A stretch of DNA of 64,000 nt, from positions 130,537 to 194,536 of the forward strand of contig JAXMFT010000009.1 in assembly GCA_046347635.1 (NCBI GenBank). The letters run 5' to 3'. Made by a program: the position numbers and the translations under genes. Below, piece by piece: positions 62,726 through 64,000 of this stretch. This DNA comes from JAGVSZ01 sp019137045 (GTDB lineage Bacteria; Pseudomonadota; Gammaproteobacteria; Burkholderiales; SG8-39). Each line of letters opens with the position of its first letter. The stretch's first letter is position 1. Under the pieces are notes generated by a model, which made no database searches, was not told the DNA's origin, and was given only the letters and a program-made list of their open reading frames with translations.

Positions 62726-63767
62726 TGGCGACCAGCGCGTCGGCGGGCGCGGCGCGCAGCGGGCAGGCGACGGGCGTGTCGTCCAGCCGCGGCGCGCCTT
62801 GCGCGCCGTGCCACACGGCGACGGCCTGGTTCAGGCAGACCGGCCGCGCGCACGATTTCTCGTCGCAGTGCGCGCCGCCGAGCGCCGCGAGTCGCACCGC
62901 GGTCACGGCCGGCTGGTCCGGCATGACGATGAGCCGCGGCTGCGTCGGGCCGAAGAAAACGGTTGCCGGGATGCCGAGCGCCACCGCGAGATGATAGAGG
63001 CCCGTGTCGGTCCCGTACCACGCGCCGAGCTCGAGGCAGAGCGGCACGAGGTCCGCGAGGCTGCGAAACCGCTTCACCTCGACGCCGGCCGGGAGCGGGG
63101 CGCGCAACAGGGCCGCCGCGCCGCGATCCGACGGGTTCAGCAGGATCCAGATCGGGTGCCCCGGATGAAGGACCCGCACCCGCTCGACCAGCGCTGCGAC
63201 CGCGGCGGCGTCCATGTTTTTGCGCAGCTCGTTGGCGAGCGGCACGAGCCCGACCGGCCCCTGGTCCGCGGCGCGCGGCGCGCGGCGGGACGCGAGTGCG
63301 GGCAGGGCAAGGCGCGTCGGCTTCGGCAGGTCCGGGTCGAGCAGCCGCGCGGTCTGCCAGGAGCGGTCCACCAGGTTCGTCTCGACGTACGCCGCCGGAT
63401 GCTCGGGGTACGCCGCGGGAAACCGTCCGTCGAAGAAGAGCCGCCGCGATGCGCGCACCAGCCGCGCGACCTGCAGCATGACGGGGCCATAGCCGGTCAG
63501 CACCGCGAGCGCGTCGAACGGCTGCGCAGCAACGCGCAGCCACAGCAGCTTCGCGACCATCTCCGCGCGATTGCCGAAGAAGACGAACCGCACGGCCGGC
63601 TCGCCGCCGAGGAGCGGTGCGTAGTCGCGCCGAACGAGCAGCCACACTTCGTCGCGCGGATGCCGCGCGGCGAACGCCTGCACCGTCTGGAAGTGAATCA
63701 GCGTGTCGCCCAGCTTGGTGCGCAGGACGAAGAGGAACCGGCGCGCCATTCGTGGAGCTGGGGTCAT
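62691..63767 (-). CDS. Glycosyltransferase family 9, heptosyltransferase-like
   Basis: This 358-residue GT9 protein has FLFVLRTKLGDTLIHFQTVQ near residue 11, TDTGLYHLAVALGIPATVFF near 260, and a cysteine-rich tail (HCDEKSCARPVC). It is divergent from the O-antigen ligase gene across 23 bp. The start may be at 63,749 (second ATG), which gives a more typical N terminus. It probably acts on LPS core heptose. Confidence 0.87.
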   Translation of the reverse strand: MTPAPRMARRFLFVLRTKLGDTLIHFQTVQAFAARHPRDEVWLLVRRDYAPLLGGEPAVRFVFFGNRAEMVAKLLWLRVAAQPFDALAVLTGYGPVMLQVARLVRASRRLFFDGRFPAAYPEHPAAYVETNLVDRSWQTARLLDPDLPKPTRLALPALASRRAPRAADQGPVGLVPLANELRKNMDAAAVAALVERVRVLHPGHPIWILLNPSDRGAAALLRAPLPAGVEVKRFRSLADLVPLCLELGAWYGTDTGLYHLAVALGIPATVFFGPTQPRLIVMPDQPAVTAVRLAALGGAHCDEKSCARPVCLNQAVAVWHGAQGAPRLDDTPVACPLRAAPADALVANAIHENPRRQA

Positions 63768-63790
63768 CGAATCGACCGATATAATAGCCT

Positions 63791-64000
63791 GTGCCCGCCG
63801 CCTCTCCGTCCGTCGCCTCGGCGTCCGCAGATTCGCACCGCCGAACCGAGTTCTGGATCCTCGCCGGACTGCTGTTCACGCTCCCGCTGTTCGAGGCGCC
63901 GAAGAACATCCTGTGGGTGCTCTACGTGCTCGTCTGGCTGGGCCGGCGCGCGCGCACGCGCGATTTCGGCGGACCCTGGGACGCCTGGGACACGCTGATC
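63791..64000 (+). CDS. O-antigen ligase-like membrane protein, partial
   Basis: Only the first 70 residues are in the window. A short Ser/Ala-rich N terminus is followed by a membrane helix (FWILAGLLFTLPLFEAPKN) and the start of a second (ILWVLYVLVWLGRRAR). The pattern resembles the beginning of WaaL/O-antigen polymerase proteins. The start is GTG at 63,791; no ATG is available in frame. A perfect TATAAT at 63,780-63,785 lies only 5 bases upstream, so the transcript may have little or no leader. Confidence 0.65.
   Translation, partial: MPAASPSVASASADSHRRTEFWILAGLLFTLPLFEAPKNILWVLYVLVWLGRRARTRDFGGPWDAWDTLI

Overview
The window reads as chromosomal DNA of a very GC-rich betaproteobacterium, probably Burkholderiales or Rhodocyclales and possibly uncultured. 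This is inferred from the zapB-zapA-6S RNA arrangement, class I PHA synthase, bTHX ribosomal protein, DUF6455 and EVE genes, priA-hemE neighbourhood and heptosyltransferase-rich LPS locus. Coding density is high and many neighbours overlap by 4 bp (ATGA or GTGA). No tRNA, rRNA, CRISPR array, insertion sequence or phage gene was seen.

Bases 1-25,200 are a catabolic region, almost all on the minus strand. A biotin-dependent acyl-CoA carboxylase cluster (beta, acyl-CoA dehydrogenase, enoyl-CoA hydratase, alpha; 1-5,341) is followed by two alpha/beta hydrolases. Next is a Liv-type ABC uptake system ending in a long-chain acyl-CoA synthetase (7,340-13,966). Then comes a compact operon TetR / B12-binding subunit / acyl-CoA mutase / MeaB-nitroreductase fusion / PaaI thioesterase (14,453-18,901), with a perfect palindrome just upstream of tetR. 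After a LOG protein and an FkbM methyltransferase, a beta-oxidation set follows (acyl-CoA dehydrogenase, membrane protein, thiolase, carbonic anhydrase, isovaleryl-CoA dehydrogenase). Together these suggest uptake, CoA activation and breakdown of branched or isoprenoid acids, with carbon stored as PHA by phaC at 26.5 kb.

Bases 25,300-43,000 are mostly housekeeping: PHA synthase, EamA transporter, VWA protein, SDR, DsbA, SPOR protein, argS, bactofilin, bTHX, RidA, priA, hemE, EVE protein, 6S RNA and zapAB. The priA-hemE gap holds four DnaA-box-like sequences. Bases 42,940-54,100 are a cobalamin island: riboswitch, btuB, cobU, cobQ, cbiB, a cobD-like decarboxylase, btuF, btuD, btuC, cobS, cobC and cobT. 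It scavenges and finishes B12, which the mutase operon needs. Bases 54,200-64,000 are an LPS core/O-antigen locus: five GT9 or GT4 enzymes flank or follow msbA, with a DUF4254 protein, a RelE/RHH toxin-antitoxin pair, two more GT9 enzymes and the start of an O-antigen ligase.

Caution: several conserved genes (argS, priA, cbiB, carbonic anhydrase, the MBL hydrolase and the phaC start) contain frameshifts, often several within a few hundred bases. Essential genes are affected, so consensus indel errors are the likely cause. Apparent fusions or pseudogenes here should be judged with that in mind.
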